Shown one piece after another: positions 51,475-59,563 of a stretch of 64,000 nucleotides of DNA (the stretch's first letter is position 1; every line of letters starts with the position of its first letter). The notes beneath the pieces are model-generated. The model was not told where the DNA came from. It made no database searches and saw nothing but the letters and a program-made list of their open reading frames with translations. A program made the position numbers and the translations under genes. Origin of the DNA: Alsobacter sp045348435 (lineage in GTDB: Bacteria; Pseudomonadota; Alphaproteobacteria; Rhizobiales; Beijerinckiaceae); contig NZ_CP157484.1 in NCBI RefSeq assembly GCF_045348435.1, positions 4,402,001 to 4,466,000 of the forward strand, given 5' to 3'.

Positions 51475-53205
51475 TCATATCAGCGCCGCGGTCAGGGCCG
51501 GCCCGGCGGGCGTGACGGGCTTGACCGTCTGGCCGAACAGCTCTCCCTGCAGGTAGTCCACGCCCCATCCCTCCAGGATGCGGGCCGTTTCCTCGTCCTG
51601 CACCCACTCGGCCACGGTCGGCACGCCGAGATGGCGGGCGAGATCGACCAGCGTCCGGACGAAGAAGCGGTCGTCGGTTGAGCGGCCGAGATTCTGCACG
51701 AACGCGCCGTCGATCTTGATCAGATCGAAGTTCAGGTCGCGCAGATGCCGGAACGAGGTGTGACCCGAGCCGAAATCGTCGATCGCCACCCGGATCTGCA
51801 GCGCCCGCATGGCCTCGATGGCGCGCTGCGTCGCCTCCAGGTCCTCGATCGCGCAGGTCTCGGTGATCTCCACCACCAGGCGGCGGGCGATGTCGGGCGC
51901 GGAGCAGAGGCGCCCGGAGAGCGCCTCCACCCAGTCGGGCTGGCGCAGCGTGGCGCTGGACACGTTGAGGGAGAGTTGCGCGGCCGGCAGCTCGACCAGT
52001 TCGGCGACCACCAGGTCCAGCATCCGGTGGTCGATCAGTTGCACGAGGCCGAGCTTCTCGGCCACCGGCACGACCTGCGAGGCCGGCAGCAGCGCGCCGT
52101 CGCGTCCCACCACCCGCACCAGCGCCTCGTGGTAGACAGTCTTGCGTGAGCCCGCCTCCACGATCGGCTGCAGCGCCATGGTGACACGCCTGTCGTTGAG
52201 CGCGGCCAGGATCTCGTCGGTGAAGCGGCGGTTGCTCTGGCGCCGGGCGTCGCGGCGGCGATCCGGCGCGAAGGCCACGAAGTTGCGGCTGGGCGACAGC
52301 TTGGCGTCGTTCAGCGCCTCCTCGACATGCTGCATGGCCTGCGCGGCGGTCTGCCCGAAGCGCGGCAGCAGGATGCCGCCGATGCGCACCGACGCGCCGA
52401 TCGGCCCGGCCGACGTCGGCATCGGCTCCGCCCGCACCGCGTCGACGAAGCGCTGCGCCGCGATCGGCATCTGCTCCTCGCCGCAGCCCATCAGGATCAC
52501 GGCGAGCTTGTTGCCCGAGTAGCGCGCCAGGCTGTCGCCCCGGCGCATGACCGCCCGCAGGCGCTGCGCCGTCCCGGCGATCACCTCGTCGGCGGCGTCG
52601 AGGCCGAAGGCCTCGTTGATGTCGGCCAGCCCCTCGATGCCGATCAGCGCCACGCCGAGCGAGCGCTGCTGGCGGCGCGCCAGCGCGATCTCCTCGCCCA
52701 GCGCCTCGGCGAACTGCGCCCGCGTCATCGCGCCGGTCAGGTCGTCCACGCCGCTCGCCGCCGTGTCCAGCACGGGTTCGGCCACCACCCGGACCACCCC
52801 GTGGACGCGCACGGGCCGGCCGTCAGCGCCCGCGAACCACCGGCCGGTGTCCTGCACCCAAAGGGGCGGCCCCTTGCCGGCCTTGACCGCGTAGGTGGTC
52901 TGGAACGGCGCGCCATGCCCGTCGTCGCGCTGGCCCGAGCGCGTCACCGCCTCATAGCGCGACGAGCCCGAATCCGGCGCGATCAGCCGCGCATAGGCCC
53001 GCCCCGACGCGATCGCCGAGACGTCGGGAAAGCCGAACAGCGCGGGCGCATTGCCGCCCCAGGCGATCTCGTCGGAGGCCATGTTCCAGGTGTAGAGCGT
53101 CTCGCCGATGGAGCTCAGCACGACCCGAAGGTCGGCGATCGTCGCCGCCACGAGGTCTTCCGACCGGGAGGGCGTCCCAGAGGCTCCGTCTCGCCGGTCG
53201 TCCAT
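51475..53205 (-). CDS. PAS / degenerate GGDEF / EAL protein (likely c-di-GMP phosphodiesterase)
   Basis: 576 residues. An N-terminal PAS-like domain (about 20-145: LYTWNMASDEIAWGGNAPALFGF) is followed by a GGDEF domain whose signature is changed to SGNKL (230-234), so it cannot be an active diguanylate cyclase. The C-terminal EAL domain keeps its signature (HEALVRV, Glu360), metal and catalytic residues in LNVSS, VEITET, AIDDFGSGHTS and LIKIDG, and YLQGELFG. It is therefore probably a phosphodiesterase, with PAS sensing. Convergent with phaR, 17 bases apart. Confidence 0.92.
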   Translation of the reverse strand: MDDRRDGASGTPSRSEDLVAATIADLRVVLSSIGETLYTWNMASDEIAWGGNAPALFGFPDVSAIASGRAYARLIAPDSGSSRYEAVTRSGQRDDGHGAPFQTTYAVKAGKGPPLWVQDTGRWFAGADGRPVRVHGVVRVVAEPVLDTAASGVDDLTGAMTRAQFAEALGEEIALARRQQRSLGVALIGIEGLADINEAFGLDAADEVIAGTAQRLRAVMRRGDSLARYSGNKLAVILMGCGEEQMPIAAQRFVDAVRAEPMPTSAGPIGASVRIGGILLPRFGQTAAQAMQHVEEALNDAKLSPSRNFVAFAPDRRRDARRQSNRRFTDEILAALNDRRVTMALQPIVEAGSRKTVYHEALVRVVGRDGALLPASQVVPVAEKLGLVQLIDHRMLDLVVAELVELPAAQLSLNVSSATLRQPDWVEALSGRLCSAPDIARRLVVEITETCAIEDLEATQRAIEAMRALQIRVAIDDFGSGHTSFRHLRDLNFDLIKIDGAFVQNLGRSTDDRFFVRTLVDLARHLGVPTVAEWVQDEETARILEGWGVDYLQGELFGQTVKPVTPAGPALTAALI

Positions 53206-53398
53206 GGGCCGAAAGCCTCGTCATCCGCAGGCTGGAGAGCTGCGCCGTCCACAAGCCAAGGCGTTGCGCGCCGTTGCGGTCCCACGGTGAAGGAGCGAAG
53301 GTTAAGGCGGGGTTAATGCGGGCCGGGAGCGTGAGGCAAGGCTCTTGCAGCGCAGCCCGGAACCCGCAGGGGGCCGTTTCGTTTCGAGACGAACAGGG

Positions 53399-53677
53399 AT
53401 GATCCGGATGAGCGAGGTCGAGCAGCAGGGTCGGGCCGTCGCGGTGATCGCGCCGCTCGATCCGGCGCGCGCCGAACCGGCCCGGGATTCCGAGAGCCTG
53501 CCGGGCGCGCCGCGCGCCGACGCGGCCTTCCTGGCGCAACTCGTCGCCATGCGCGAGGCGCTTCCATCACAGCGCGCCAAACGCAGAGCGGCGCCGGATG
53601 AGGGCGCCGCTGCGTATCGATCTTCGTCGGTGTTGCGCAGGCCCGCGACTCGCGCCGGCCTCGACGTCGTCGCCTGA
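53399..53677 (+). CDS. Small conserved hypothetical protein
   Basis: 92-residue basic protein starting MIRMSEVEQQGR (an internal ATG three codons later is an alternative). The segment ADAAFLAQLVAMREALPSQRAKRRAAPDEGAAAY resembles short uncharacterised proteins that I recognise in Hyphomicrobiales (pattern FLAQLI-A-----P--R-RRR). No signal peptide or membrane helix. Function unknown. Convergent with rpmF. Confidence 0.65.
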   Translation: MIRMSEVEQQGRAVAVIAPLDPARAEPARDSESLPGAPRADAAFLAQLVAMREALPSQRAKRRAAPDEGAAAYRSSSVLRRPATRAGLDVVA

Positions 53678-53682
53678 GCGAC

Positions 53683-53702
53683 GCGGCTCCCGCAGGAGCC
53701 GC
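53683..53702. terminator. Convergent hairpin, possible transcript end
   Basis: Perfect 8-bp stem GCGGCTCC / GGAGCCGC with CGCA loop, between the stops of the small protein and rpmF. No T-run on either side, so it may be only a weak or Rho-assisted end. Confidence 0.45.
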
Positions 53703-53712
53703 CCGCGGCGGC

Positions 53713-53898
53713 TTACGCCTCGGTCTTGACCTTCAGCACCTGGCGACCGCGATACATGCCGGTCTTCAGGTCGATGTGGTGGGGACGGCGCAGCTCGCCC
53801 GAATCCTTGTCCTCGACATAGGTCGGGTTGGCGAGCGCGTCCGCCGACCGGCGGAAACCGCGCTTCATGGGAGACGTCTTTCGCTTCGGAACGGCCAT
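53713..53898 (-). CDS. rpmF: 50S ribosomal protein L32
   Basis: Complete 61-residue L32. The N-terminal signature MAVPKRKTSPMKRGFRRSADAL is typical. It lacks the paired cysteines of the zinc-ribbon version, so it is the zinc-independent (C-minus) form usual in alphaproteobacteria. Monocistronic here, with convergent small gene downstream. Confidence 0.97.
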   Translation of the reverse strand: MAVPKRKTSPMKRGFRRSADALANPTYVEDKDSGELRRPHHIDLKTGMYRGRQVLKVKTEA

Positions 53899-54150
53899 GG
53901 AACTCTCCGGCGTATCAAGGGTGGCGATCGGGCGTGAACAGGCCTTCGGCCGCCAGCCGCAAATTCGAAGCCGGGCTTATACAGGCATCGGACAGGCGTG
54001 GCTAGAGCCTTTGGGCGCGTATTCCGGGCGGATGTCCGAGCGCGGGCGGATCGGCCGGACTCCCGCCGCGCCGGATGGTATCACGACGCGCGCCCCCAGG
54101 CCGCGCCGTCCCGTCCGGGGCGCGCCGGCGCGGGGCCGCGGAGATCCTGC

Positions 54151-54822
54151 GTGACCAGCGCCATCCCGACTCTCGACCGCGCGGAGTTCATCCGCCTCAA
54201 CACCGAGCTCCTGCCCACCCCGCATGCGCCGGAGATCCGGCTCCATGTCGCCACCGTGGCGACCGAGCTGTGGTCGAAGACCGAGGAGGAGCTCGGCGAG
54301 ATCGGCCTCGCGCCGCCCTTCTGGGCCTTCGCCTGGGCCGGCGGGCAGGCGCTGGCCCGCTGGATCCTGGACCATCCCGAGACGGTCCGGGGCCGGCGGG
54401 TGCTCGACTTCGCCTCCGGCTCGGGCCTGGCCGGGATCGCGGCCGCGATGGCGGGGGCCGCGCGGGTCGAGGCGACCGACATCGACGCCTTCGCGCTGGC
54501 GGCGATCGGGCTCAACGCCCGCGCCAACGGCGTCGCGATCGAGGCCGCCCTCGGCGACGTCGTCGGGCAGGACCGGGGCTGGGACGTCGTCCTGGCCGGC
54601 GACGTCTGTTACGAGCGCGACATGGCCGCCGCCGCGGCCGCGTGGCTGGAGGGCCTCGCCCGCCGCGGCGCGACGGTGCTGCTGGGCGACCCCGGCCGCA
54701 GCTATCTTCCCAAGGACCGGCTGGTCGCCCTGGCGGCCTATCAGGTGCCCACCACCCGCGATCTCGAGGACGCCGAGGTCAAGCGCACCACGGTCTGGCG
54801 CTTCGCCGACGCGAAGGGCTGA
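54151..54822 (+). CDS. Class I SAM methyltransferase (protein-lysine/nicotinamide N-methylase-like)
   Basis: 223-residue methyltransferase. The SAM-binding motif is VLDFASGSGLAGIAAAMAGAARVEATDID, followed by the DVVLAGDVCYERDM block; the N-terminal LPTPHAPEIRLHVATVATELWSKTEEELGEIGLAPPFWAFAWAGGQALARWIL is shared with alphaproteobacterial homologues of the ETF-beta lysine methyltransferase (METTL20-like) family. GTG 54151 follows GGAG by seven bases and starts just before conserved sequence. Target (possibly the electron transfer flavoprotein beta subunit) is inferred. Confidence 0.88.
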   Translation: MTSAIPTLDRAEFIRLNTELLPTPHAPEIRLHVATVATELWSKTEEELGEIGLAPPFWAFAWAGGQALARWILDHPETVRGRRVLDFASGSGLAGIAAAMAGAARVEATDIDAFALAAIGLNARANGVAIEAALGDVVGQDRGWDVVLAGDVCYERDMAAAAAAWLEGLARRGATVLLGDPGRSYLPKDRLVALAAYQVPTTRDLEDAEVKRTTVWRFADAKG

Positions 54823-54827
54823 CGGCG

Positions 54828-55904
54828 TCAGGCCAGCTCGGCCTGCAGGTCCAGCGTGCCGTCCACCCCGATGGCGTCGAAATGCTGCTTCAGGAACCGG
54901 TGGCCGGCCTGCCGGCCGATGTCGTGCAGCTGGGTGAAGAACGCCCAGTCGGCCTGCAGCTTCGACGAGGCGCCGAAATGGCGCAACTCGTCCTGCGCCT
55001 CGATGCGGTGCATGCGGATCCGCTTGTAATGCGTGTCCTTCAGCCGGCCCGCGTCGAGCAGGCGGCGCACGAAGTCGATGGCCCGCAGCTCGTGCAGCAG
55101 CGAGGCGTTGAACGTGATCTCGTTCACCCTCTCCAGGATGTCGTGGCTCGTCTCGGGCGTCTCGTTGCGGCTGATCGGATTGATCTGGACCAGGATGATG
55201 TCCTCGGTCTTCGTCTCGGTGAAGAACGGGAACAGCACCGGGTTGCCCATGTAGCCGCCGTCCCAGAAGGGCTGCCCGTCCACCTCCACGGCCTTGAACA
55301 GCGTCGGCAGCGCCGCCGACGCCATCAGCATGTCGGCGGTCAGCTCCTCGCCCCGGAACACCCTCACCTTGCCGGTATGCACGTTGGTGGCCGCCACGAA
55401 GAGCTTCGGGTCGGCATGCTCGCGCACCCGGGCGAAATCGATGTGGCTCTCCACCACCGAGCGCAGCGGGTTGATGTCCAGCGGATTGAACTCAGAGGGC
55501 GACAGCATGGGCGGCGTGAAGGAGCCGAACCAGCCGGCGCCGCCGTTCGAGCCGAGCCGCCACGCGCCCAGGAGCATGTCGAAGATCGCCCGCTGCGGGC
55601 CCTGCAGCTCGCCGTCGATGGCGACCGCGCGCCAGAACGCCGCCAGCTTGCGCCGCGCCGCGTCCGGGCCGCCGCCGGCGATGCCGCAGACCACCATGGC
55701 GGCGTTCATCGCCCCGGCGCTGGTCCCGCTGAGGCCCTCGATCTCGAGCCGGCCGTCCGCCAGCAGCGCGTCGAGGACGCCCCACGTGAAGGCGCCGTGC
55801 GCCCCGCCGCCCTGCAAAGCGAGGTTGACGCGCTTGCGCGTCGCCGGCGCGGGGACCGGGGTCCTGGGCTGGGCGGCGGCCTTGCGGCCCGCAGAGGCGC
55901 TCAT
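54828..55904 (-). CDS. Patatin-like phospholipase with DUF3734
   Basis: 358-residue serine acyl hydrolase. N-terminal patatin domain: oxyanion NLALQGGGAHGAFTWGVL, nucleophile in LSGTSAGAMNA and catalytic Asp in DGGYMGN. The C-terminal part (HYKRIRMHRIEAQDELRHFGASSKLQADWAFFTQLHDIGRQAGHRFLKQHFDAIG) matches the DUF3734 extension. ATG 55904 is used; a GTG two codons upstream overlaps the stop of the 3-hydroxybutyrate dehydrogenase gene (GTGA), so translation is coupled. This pairing suggests lipid or PHB turnover; true substrate unknown. Confidence 0.92.
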   Translation of the reverse strand: MSASAGRKAAAQPRTPVPAPATRKRVNLALQGGGAHGAFTWGVLDALLADGRLEIEGLSGTSAGAMNAAMVVCGIAGGGPDAARRKLAAFWRAVAIDGELQGPQRAIFDMLLGAWRLGSNGGAGWFGSFTPPMLSPSEFNPLDINPLRSVVESHIDFARVREHADPKLFVAATNVHTGKVRVFRGEELTADMLMASAALPTLFKAVEVDGQPFWDGGYMGNPVLFPFFTETKTEDIILVQINPISRNETPETSHDILERVNEITFNASLLHELRAIDFVRRLLDAGRLKDTHYKRIRMHRIEAQDELRHFGASSKLQADWAFFTQLHDIGRQAGHRFLKQHFDAIGVDGTLDLQAELA

Positions 55905-55906
55905 GC

Positions 55907-56692
55907 TCACTCCGCCGTCCAGCCGCCGTCGACCGAAAGATTCGCGCCGGTGATCTGGGCGGCCGCGTCGCCGCACAGGAACAGCGCCAGGGCGGCGACC
56001 TGCTCGACGGTGACGAACTGCTTGGTCGGCTGCGCCTGCAGCAGCACGTCGTGGATCACCTGCTCGCGCGTCAGGCCGCGGGCCTGCATGGTCTCGGGGA
56101 TCTGCTTCTCCACCAGCGGCGTCCACACATAGCCGGGCGAGATGCAGTTGGCCGTCACCCCGAAGGTCGCCAGCTCCAGCGCCACCGTCTTGGTCAGCCC
56201 CGCCAGCCCGTGCTTGGCGGTGACGTAGGCGGCCTTGTAGGGCGAGGCCACGAGGGAATGGGCCGAGGCGGTGTTGATGATGCGCCCCCATTTGCGCGCC
56301 TTCATGCCCGGGACGGCGGCCCGGATGGCGTGGAAGGCGGCGGACAGATTGATCGCCAGGATGGCGTTCCACTTGTCGACCGGGAACTCCTCGATCGGGG
56401 CGACGAACTGGATGCCGGCGTTGTTCACCAGCACGTCGACGGAGCCGAAGCGGGCCTCGGCTTCCGCTATCATGACCGCGATCTCGTCCGGCTTCGTCAT
56501 GTCGGCGGCCGAATAGGCGGCTTTGACGCCGAACTCGGCCTCGATCCCCGCCCGCTCGGCCTCGATCGCGGCGGCGTCGCCGAAGCCGTTGATGACGACG
56601 TTGGCCCCGTCCCGGGCGAAGGTGCGGGCGATGGCGAGTCCGATGCCGGAAGTCGAGCCCGTGACGACGGCGGTCTTGTTGGCGAGCGACAT
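55907..56692 (-). CDS. bdhA: 3-hydroxybutyrate dehydrogenase
   Basis: NAD-dependent SDR of 261 residues that oxidises (R)-3-hydroxybutyrate from PHB breakdown to acetoacetate. Motifs: VTGSTSGIG, NNAGIQFVAPIEEFPVDKWNAILAINLSAAFHAIRAA, catalytic Ser (NTASAHSLVASPYKAAYVTAKHG, Tyr and Lys), and CISPGYVWTPLVEKQI, all characteristic of BdhA. GGAGG precedes ATG 56692. Operon partner of the patatin gene; divergent from the Zur-like regulator. Confidence 0.94.
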   Translation of the reverse strand: MSLANKTAVVTGSTSGIGLAIARTFARDGANVVINGFGDAAAIEAERAGIEAEFGVKAAYSAADMTKPDEIAVMIAEAEARFGSVDVLVNNAGIQFVAPIEEFPVDKWNAILAINLSAAFHAIRAAVPGMKARKWGRIINTASAHSLVASPYKAAYVTAKHGLAGLTKTVALELATFGVTANCISPGYVWTPLVEKQIPETMQARGLTREQVIHDVLLQAQPTKQFVTVEQVAALALFLCGDAAAQITGANLSVDGGWTAE

Positions 56693-56845
56693 GAGAGGCC
56701 TCCAGGGTGGACGCGATGCGTGTTCGCAATTGCAGCAAACCCCCGGTCCTTTTTCTGTGGCGCCGCACCATGAAGTCAAGGCATGGCCGCGTTGCAGGTG
56801 GCTGCGGCGGACGGGCGTGCTACATAAAGGGGCGTAGAGGACCTC

Positions 56846-57412
56846 ATGGCCGAACACGCCCTGCCCCGAGCGGGCCACCATCACGAGCACGCGCACCATC
56901 CCGGCGAGGGCGGCTGCGCGCATGCGCAGGACCACGCCGCCCGCGGCCCGGCCGCCCTCGCCGAGGCGGAGAGCGCCTGCGCGGCCCGCGGCCTGCGGCT
57001 CACGCCGATCCGCCGGCAGGTGCTCAATGCGCTCTACGCCACGCACCGGCCCATGAGCGCCTACGACCTCATCGACCGGCTGGCTGCGGAAGGCGGCGCC
57101 AAGCGCCTCGCCCCCATCACGGTCTACCGGGCTCTCGATTTCCTGCTGGAGAACGGCTTCGTCCACAAGCTGGAGAGCCGGAACGCCTTCATCGCCTGCC
57201 CCTTCCACCATGCCCCCGGCGATCTCGTGGTGTTCATGATCTGCGAGGAGTGCGGCGGGGTCGACGAGGCGGTCTCCGACGAATTGCGCGGCGCGCTGTC
57301 CCACCTGGCGGCGGCCCAGGGCTTCAGGCCCAGCGCCAACGTCATCGAGCTCGCCGGCTGCTGCGCCCATTGCGGCGAGCCGGCGCACGCTCCGCCCGCC
57401 GGTCGCGCTTGA
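56846..57412 (+). CDS. zur: Fur-family regulator, probably Zur, with His-rich N-terminus
   Basis: 188-residue metal-dependent repressor. The winged helix RLTPIRRQVLNALYATHRPMSAYDLIDRL ... APITVYRALDFLLENGFVHKLESRNAFIAC is Fur/Zur type; structural zinc Cys pairs are CEEC (133/136) and C172/C173 with C176. An extra N-terminal stretch (residues 4-30) holds nine or so histidines and a cysteine, not part of the standard fold. ACPFHHAPGDLVVFMICEECG fits Zur better than Fur. No clear Zur box seen nearby. Divergent from bdhA. Confidence 0.85.
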   Translation: MAEHALPRAGHHHEHAHHPGEGGCAHAQDHAARGPAALAEAESACAARGLRLTPIRRQVLNALYATHRPMSAYDLIDRLAAEGGAKRLAPITVYRALDFLLENGFVHKLESRNAFIACPFHHAPGDLVVFMICEECGGVDEAVSDELRGALSHLAAAQGFRPSANVIELAGCCAHCGEPAHAPPAGRA

Positions 57413-57481
57413 CCGCGCCGGCGCCCTGTCGCACCCCTTCCCGAAGAGCCGCCCGAGCCGCTTGAGAGTCAGGACTTCGCC

Positions 57482-58849
57482 ATGACCATCGCCGCACCGC
57501 AGGCCAGTTCGCTCCAGGGCCTTCCACACCAAGAGGGCCTTTCACGCCAAGAGGGCCTCCCACCGCAAGAGGCCCTGCCGCCGCCCGTCGCCTCCGGCGC
57601 GGCGGAGCGCCTGCGCACCGTCGGGGTCCGGGTGGGCGCCGTGCTGGTCGGCGGCGGCGCGCCGGTCGTGGTTCAGTCCATGACCAACACCGACACCGCC
57701 GACATCGACGCCACGGTGGCGCAGGTGGCGGCGCTGGCGCGCGCCGGCTCCGAGCTGGTCCGGATCACCGTGGACCGGGACGAGGCGGCCGCCGCCGTGC
57801 CGCATATCCGCGAGCGGCTCGACCGGCGCGGCGTGTCCGTCCCGCTCGTGGGCGACTTCCACTATATCGGCCACAAGCTCCTGGCTGACCATCCGGCCTG
57901 CGCGCAGGCGCTCGACAAATACCGGATCAACCCCGGCAATGTCGGCTTCAAGGAGAAGAAGGACCGCCAGTTCGGCGCCATCGTCGAGCTCGCCATCCGG
58001 TACGGCAAGGCGGTCAGAATCGGGGCGAACTGGGGCTCGCTCGACCAGGCCTTGCTGACGCACCTCATGGACCTCAACGCCGCGTCGGCGGCGCCGCTGG
58101 ACGCCCGCGCGGTGACCCGCGAGGCGATGGCGCAGTCGGCGCTGCTGTCGGCGCAGCGCGCCGAGGAGATCGGCCTCGCCCGGGACAGGATCATCCTGTC
58201 CGCCAAGGTCTCCGCCGTGCAGGAGCTGATCGCCGTCTACCGCATGCTGGCGCGGCGCTCCGACTACGCGCTTCATCTCGGCCTCACCGAGGCCGGCATG
58301 GGATCCAAGGGCATCGTGGCGTCGTCCGCCGCCATGGGGGTGCTGCTGCAGGAAGGCATCGGCGACACAATCCGGGTCTCCCTCACCCCCGAGCCGAACG
58401 GCGACCGCACCCTGGAGGTGAAGGTCGCGCAGGAGCTGCTGCAGACGATGGGGTTTCGCACCTTCGTGCCGCTGGTGGCCGCCTGCCCCGGCTGCGGCCG
58501 CACCACCTCCACCGTGTTCCAGGAGCTGGCGCGCGATATCCAGGACTGGATCTCGACCTCCATGCCGGAGTGGAAGGCGCAATATCCCGGCGTCGAGAAC
58601 CTCAACGTCGCCGTCATGGGCTGCATCGTGAACGGCCCGGGCGAGTCCAAGCACGCCGACATCGGCATTTCGCTGCCGGGCACCGGCGAGACCCCGACGG
58701 CCCCCGTCTTCATCGACGGCCAGAAGGCCGCGACGCTGCGCGGGCCCGGAATCGCGGCGGAGTTCAAGACCATGGTGGCCGACTACATCGAGCGCCGCTA
58801 CGGCGTCGCCTCGGCCAAGACCAGGACTGCCCAGACCGCGGCGGAGTAG
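57482..58849 (+). CDS. ispG: (E)-4-hydroxy-3-methylbut-2-enyl-diphosphate synthase
   Basis: Iron-sulfur enzyme of the MEP isoprenoid pathway, 455 residues. VQSMTNTDTADIDATVAQVAALARAGSELVRITV is the typical N-domain block, and the 4Fe-4S ligands are Cys335, Cys338 (CPGC) and Cys381 (MGCIVNGPGE). About 30 extra residues at the N-terminus are made of three 6-residue repeats (GLPHQE, GLSRQE, GLPPQE). Start ATG 57482 is the only plausible one; no internal ATG precedes the conserved core. Follows zur by 69 bases. Confidence 0.95.
   Translation: MTIAAPQASSLQGLPHQEGLSRQEGLPPQEALPPPVASGAAERLRTVGVRVGAVLVGGGAPVVVQSMTNTDTADIDATVAQVAALARAGSELVRITVDRDEAAAAVPHIRERLDRRGVSVPLVGDFHYIGHKLLADHPACAQALDKYRINPGNVGFKEKKDRQFGAIVELAIRYGKAVRIGANWGSLDQALLTHLMDLNAASAAPLDARAVTREAMAQSALLSAQRAEEIGLARDRIILSAKVSAVQELIAVYRMLARRSDYALHLGLTEAGMGSKGIVASSAAMGVLLQEGIGDTIRVSLTPEPNGDRTLEVKVAQELLQTMGFRTFVPLVAACPGCGRTTSTVFQELARDIQDWISTSMPEWKAQYPGVENLNVAVMGCIVNGPGESKHADIGISLPGTGETPTAPVFIDGQKAATLRGPGIAAEFKTMVADYIERRYGVASAKTRTAQTAAE
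57518..57571. repeat. Three 18-bp tandem repeats inside the ispG 5' end
   Basis: Three head-to-tail 18-bp units, each GGCCT(T/C)...CAAGAG, encode GLxxQE repeats. The reading frame is kept with any copy number. Confidence 0.9.
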
Positions 58850-58858
58850 CCGCCCGGG

Positions 58859-59563
58859 TCAGCCGCCCGGCCCGGAGCCGATCAGCCCCGCCGCGATGTT
58901 GATGGTCAGCGCCAGGATGGCGGTGTTGAACAGGAACGACACCACGCCGTGCACCAGCACGATGCTGCGCATCCCGGACGCCGTGACGTCCACGTCCGCG
59001 GTCTGCGCCGCGCAGCCGATCACGAACGAGAAATACAGGAAGTCGTTGTAGCCGGGCGAGGCCTCGCCCGGAAACTTCAACCCCTCCCGGTCCTTCTGCT
59101 CGTCGCAGGCGTAGAACTCGTGGGCGTAGTGCATCGCGAAGACGACATGCGTGAAGGTCCAGGACAGCAGCACCGTCACCCCCGCCAGCGCCATGGGGCC
59201 GGCCTGCAGCACGCCCTGGACGCGCCCGTTGACCAGCTCCGCCACGATCGCGGCGAAGCTCGCCATGGTGGCTCCCACGATGAGCAGCAGGATGGTGAAG
59301 CGGTTCTCGTCGTTGAAGGCGGAGCGGCTGCGGATGAGGTCCACGTCCGAGCGCCGCATCATCGCGACGATGAGGCCGATATAGAGCAGCGTCCCGAGAT
59401 CCCAGGCGATCAGCAGCCTCGTGCTGAACCGCAAGCCGCCGGGCAGGGCCAGCAGCGTCGCCGCCGCCAGGGCGGCGCTCGCCAGCAGCCGCCCGCGCGC
59501 CTGGACGATCCGCCGCAGGCGATCCGGCAGGGCGGCGCGGCCCATGCGATCCGCGCCGCTCAC
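58859..59563 (-). CDS. DUF1345-family membrane protein
   Basis: 234-residue protein with five or six membrane helices (LLASAALAAATLLALPGGL; LLIAWDLGTLLYIGLIVAMM; FTILLLIVGATMASFAAIVAEL; LAGVTVLLSWTFTHVVFAMHYAHEFY; FLYFSFVIGCAAQTADVDVT; LVHGVVSFLFNTAILALTINI). It matches the uncharacterised DUF1345 family; function unknown. GTG 59563 overlaps the stop of the upstream polyprenyl synthase gene (GTGA), so the two are coupled; an ATG six codons later is an alternative. Confidence 0.9.
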   Translation of the reverse strand: MSGADRMGRAALPDRLRRIVQARGRLLASAALAAATLLALPGGLRFSTRLLIAWDLGTLLYIGLIVAMMRRSDVDLIRSRSAFNDENRFTILLLIVGATMASFAAIVAELVNGRVQGVLQAGPMALAGVTVLLSWTFTHVVFAMHYAHEFYACDEQKDREGLKFPGEASPGYNDFLYFSFVIGCAAQTADVDVTASGMRSIVLVHGVVSFLFNTAILALTINIAAGLIGSGPGG

